7,792 nucleotides of DNA from Oligoflexales bacterium (GTDB lineage Bacteria > Bdellovibrionota > Oligoflexia > Oligoflexales > Oligoflexaceae): the NCBI GenBank assembly GCA_015232735.1, contig JADFZC010000107.1, positions 1-7,792 of the forward strand. Reading direction: 5' to 3'. The notes beneath the pieces were generated by a model. The model was not told where the DNA came from, did no database searches, and saw only the letters and a program-made list of their open reading frames with translations. This document shows positions 6,201 to 7,792 of this stretch, in pieces. The first letter of the stretch is position 1, and each line of letters begins with the position of its first letter. The translations under genes were made by a program, and so were the position numbers.

Positions 6201-6870
6201 AAATTTTTCTGTACTCAAGGGCTTTTTCGGCCTGATCCTTCAGCGTTTCAAGACGTCCCTGAAGCTCGCTAACAATATCCTCGAGACGAGACAGATGGCT
6301 CTTTGTAATTTCAAGCTTTTTCTCCGCCGAAGCCTTCTTGATCTTGAATACGCTTGTACCGGCGGCTTCCTCCAGTATTTCCCGAACCTCCTCAGGTCTG
6401 GCGTTCAGAATACGCTCGACCTGACCCTGCTGAATCATAGAATAACTGCGCCCGCCAAGACCGGTGGTCGCGAAAAATTCAACGATATCCTTTAAACGGC
6501 ACTGCTTCTGGTTGATCAAATATTCACGCTGTCCATCGATGTAAAGACGCCTCGTAAGCGCTATCTCTGTTTCATGCCTGTATTCAGGGGGACAAAACGA
6601 GCTGAAATCGGAGTTGTCAAATATAAGGGTGACTTCAGCCATGCCAAGGGCCTTCCTCTTGTCCGATCCGGCAAAGATAATATCCGTGGCGATCTTCCCG
6701 CGAAGCTGTTTGGCGTTCTGCTCACCCATAACCCAGCGGACTGCATCTATAAGATTACTCTTTCCGGAACCGTTCGGACCTACAATGCCGGTAATCCCGT
6801 CATCAAAATTAAGGACGACCTTATCGGCAAACGACTTAAAGCCGGAGATAATGAGTTTCTTTAAATGCAT
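3232..6870 (-). CDS. smc: Chromosome segregation ATPase SMC
   Basis: This 1212-residue protein is the core ATPase of the bacterial condensin that compacts and segregates the chromosome as a homodimer with ScpA and ScpB (genes not in this window). Head, N half: Walker A GPNGSGKS (31-38), arginine-finger region QLRGK (55-59), Q-loop MIQQGQ (145-150). A coiled coil runs from about 171 to 510, the hinge from about 520 to 685, and the second coiled coil to about 985. Head, C half: ABC signature LFSGGEKA (1094-1101), Walker B FCFLDEVD (1119-1126), D-loop APLDEAN (1127-1133), H-loop ITHN (1153-1156). All catalytic residues are present and the length is normal to slightly long for the family. The hinge lacks most of the conserved glycines. 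The start is the ATG at 6870, with GGGGA 7 bases upstream and the usual MxLKKLxIxGFKSF beginning; the longer frame from GTG at 6912 has no ribosome-binding site. Confidence 0.98.
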   Translation of the reverse strand: MHLKKLIISGFKSFADKVVLNFDDGITGIVGPNGSGKSNLIDAVRWVMGEQNAKQLRGKIATDIIFAGSDKRKALGMAEVTLIFDNSDFSSFCPPEYRHETEIALTRRLYIDGQREYLINQKQCRLKDIVEFFATTGLGGRSYSMIQQGQVERILNARPEEVREILEEAAGTSVFKIKKASAEKKLEITKSHLSRLEDIVSELQGRLETLKDQAEKALEYRKISSELKERDLRLLAHSYADNFEKKQAILESMDTEYVREAEFIGELSALEAKHVELTGRLDESNPELNQINEEITKIRVLIARAESTLQNQDSLVESAKRRIEEIEKEIELDQKNLETLDAEVDEAVRALSLADQQALELRDIVESMRIEVDSAAEARQVFQSRLDDLEEEMKNYDRMLESNAIRCESMERDRVRYLKDQAQCEQRMRSIEEDLVSIESELQEIQKSAEAHRSGLEQLLVEKQSRQEAIIKRQEEIKSLSEERDRLKEVYIGTKARYVSLKEIEKDVGNIGSILQKLKETGTSSETMIKGLFTDYISLNKKSSEISRGALSAFEMWTERFVIEDLNQVNKLASFVHKHGFSSVPVIIPSKCRGNDEEEVRIWAEGVDAQCWTELLSVSSDGRFLDPVIKRMYYLPAVHLSDEDISVVPDGIILFTANGVIVNDRSDFIIGSTEKGGILSRKSEIELLSKNLKTDERDLAKCQNELDNLDKLQIEDRLVIRDIEEKLGRQNLDVMDITKKLQTVLVQRDNKKSLLDDAAKQYEKLEEDVFRCREELKALGEVRISYGKEKDALVLDMDSLGEEMSSVEEKHEEIGRLFRSREVELGKAEAKASALRGSHLTSQNQLERLQASVARRFDEKNRKEEEIRIARNNQVKAREEIESLFQQMDDLEKKHAIHREASAGLLQEIREIEARLRKANDRKLEIENLKTKSNYDLEKAENALQAVVSQAEERYQINIADHKFKRESFFDSKYESKEIHRLRIRIENMGNINMMAVEEYEKISERYNFIKGQREEINGSIALLEDAISEISETARNKFCSVFNLINQNFEKRFPVLFPGGEAHLQLTNDTDPLNGGVDIMVRLPGKKTQHMNLFSGGEKALTAISLIFALLETKPTPFCFLDEVDAPLDEANVGRYNRVLDVLSERFQFIIITHNRRTMEVLDQLYGVTMQEAGVSKVIGVDMKKELPDHLKKAFKDEQAKRSLQGATSVN

Positions 6871-6877
6871 ATAGCAG

Positions 6878-6882
6878 TCCCC
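6878..6882 (-). promoter_or_regulatory. Ribosome-binding site GGGGA of smc
   Basis: GGGGA on the minus strand lies 7 bases before the ATG at 6870. It fixes the smc start over the in-frame GTG at 6912 and ATG at 6906, which have no comparable site. Confidence 0.7.
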
Positions 6883-6932
6883 GTGATAAATATAATGAAA
6901 TAACATGCTCACAATCGTTATGAACTATCACC

Positions 6933-6982
6933 CTGAAGACCGGATAAGAATCTTAAAACACGGACTTCCGGCCAGTCTTCAG
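6933..6982. repeat. Long-loop dyad in the smc upstream region
   Basis: CTGAAGAC (6933-6940) is perfectly complementary to GTCTTCAG (6975-6982), and inside it CGG (6941-6943) can pair with CCG (6968-6970) across a four-base bulge. It lies between the end of the upstream gene and smc, 60-110 bases before the smc start, where a promoter or operator would be. No T-run follows on either strand. A possible smc -10/-35 pair cannot be named with confidence. Confidence 0.3.
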
Positions 6983-7009
6983 AATGATGGTCATAATGAT
7001 TGTAAATTT

Positions 7010-7037
7010 TGAAACAGGCGCTAATATATCTGTTTCA
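7010..7037 (-). terminator. Weak terminator-like hairpin over the stop codon of the right-edge gene
   Basis: TGAAACAG (7010-7017) and CTGTTTCA (7030-7037) form a perfect 8-bp stem with a 12-base loop that contains the TAG stop (7023-7021). On the minus strand the following bases are AAATTTAC, so there is no proper T-tract. It may be a weak or Rho-dependent stop, or simply a chance dyad. Confidence 0.3.
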
Positions 7038-7791
7038 GGGTTTCTATGCTCACCCCCGGGGTTATCTTCATTAAAATGACAGAAGCCCCATAGAACGAAC
7101 AAGTAAGTGCCATGCCCCTTTTATTTACCGCCACCTGATAATACGAGCTTTTATAATCCACCGACTCAAGACGCGAAATCCAGAAACCATCATCGAGAGA
7201 CTTCGCCTCAATGGAAAACCTTCTTTTTGCAGCCGGCCAGTAAACAAGGTCCCTGAAATGGTTTATAATGATCATATTCTGGCCGTTTATGGTATCAACT
7301 GTAAAATCACCTGGATAATGAAGGCCGTCGACCTCGCCCTTGAATCCGTACACACGCTTGAATTCCATAACATCTGAAGTTCTTGGAATACACTGGTTTA
7401 GGACCATATTGAAATATTCCGGACATGTTCCGTCGGCATTTTGAGGTTTGGCCAAAACATCCCCTATTATGGAAATTCGCACTATGTTATTGGCATTTTC
7501 CGAATTCGCATCTCCCCTGTGAGATATGTAGAAAGCATTGTCATCGGAAGGATCAGGTTTGGCTTCCCAAATATTCGTACGATAATTTTTAGTATTAGGC
7601 GAGGTTATGGAATCTGCTGAATCAGGCGTTCCATCGGCGTTAAGCAGCGTAAAATACAGCCACCTGAGTTCCGTATCCACAACAGGATCACTCAGATTTC
7701 CCAGCTCCTTATAGGGGAAACCGGCATTTTTCTCATTTTGAATATTGTAAACCGCAAATTGATACCGGTATCTGTTGGTAACCTGACGCCT
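7021..7791 (-). CDS. Unrecognised protein, N-terminus beyond the window; possible beta-propeller
   Basis: 256 codons of the 3' end are visible. The frame is open to the window edge and still protein-like there (VTNRYRYQFAVYNIQ), so the GTG at 7680 is not taken as the start. I do not recognise the family. The chain is rich in aromatic and polar residues with no membrane segment in the visible part, and has beta-strand-like alternation. A pair of cysteines (DGTCPEYFNMVLNQCIP) suggests an exported protein with a disulfide loop. The stretch YGFKGEVDGLHYPGDFTVD, followed by hydrophobic IIIN, loosely resembles an NHL-type propeller repeat (fG..G...P.gi.vD). The gene reads toward smc and ends 150 bases before it, with a weak hairpin over its stop, so co-transcription is possible but not indicated. 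Function should be left open. Confidence 0.75.
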   Translation of the reverse strand, partial: RRQVTNRYRYQFAVYNIQNEKNAGFPYKELGNLSDPVVDTELRWLYFTLLNADGTPDSADSITSPNTKNYRTNIWEAKPDPSDDNAFYISHRGDANSENANNIVRISIIGDVLAKPQNADGTCPEYFNMVLNQCIPRTSDVMEFKRVYGFKGEVDGLHYPGDFTVDTINGQNMIIINHFRDLVYWPAAKRRFSIEAKSLDDGFWISRLESVDYKSSYYQVAVNKRGMALTCSFYGASVILMKITPGVSIETLKQIY

Positions 7792-7792
7792 C

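Noticed and set aside
6871..6912. Longer smc start at GTG 6912 or ATG 6906
   Set aside because: No Shine-Dalgarno lies before either, and SMC proteins begin at the MxLKKL motif, which here starts at 6870 with GGGGA 7 bases upstream.
7678..7680. GTG as the start of the right-edge gene
   Set aside because: The frame remains open and protein-like to the window edge, and no ribosome-binding site is placed correctly for this GTG.
1..7792. CRISPR array, tRNA, rRNA, or intact transposase
   Set aside because: I found no regularly spaced repeats, no cloverleaf with a TTCRA-type arm, no conserved rRNA blocks, and no reading frame with transposase motifs.

Overview
The window looks like ordinary chromosome from a Gram-negative bacterium of moderate GC content, probably a Desulfobacterota (deltaproteobacterial) lineage. 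That placement rests on the style of the SMC head domain and of the exported proteins. It is an inference from remembered family patterns, not a database result.

Layout, left to right. Positions 1-124 hold no gene I can support. An AEC-family permease (125-1108, minus) is followed by a 283-base gap containing direct repeats and several inverted repeats. Next is an exported peptidoglycan-binding-domain protein (1392-2105, minus). A 435-base divergent intergenic region (2106-2540) is packed with hairpins; two of them share the loop block GTCCTTCAGG and resemble the right-end hairpin of IS200/IS605 (TnpB) elements. A small exported coiled-coil protein with a cysteine-bearing C-terminal module (2541-3131, plus) converges on the main gene, smc (3232-6870, minus). 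This encodes a full-length 1212-residue chromosome segregation ATPase with all head motifs but a divergent hinge. Upstream of smc lies the 3' part of an unrecognised gene (7021-7791, minus) that runs off the right edge.

The genes do not form an obvious pathway. smc acts on the chromosome, the permease sits in the inner membrane, and the two signal-peptide proteins act outside the cytoplasm. Every intergenic gap is large enough for each gene to be its own transcription unit. smc has a convincing Rho-independent terminator whose stem overlaps its own stop codon.

The part most worth a second look is 2290-2530. It is a structured leader or mobile-element scar with at least four hairpins, including alternative pairings that compete for one arm. 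I found no complete defence system, CRISPR array, tRNA, rRNA or intact transposase gene.
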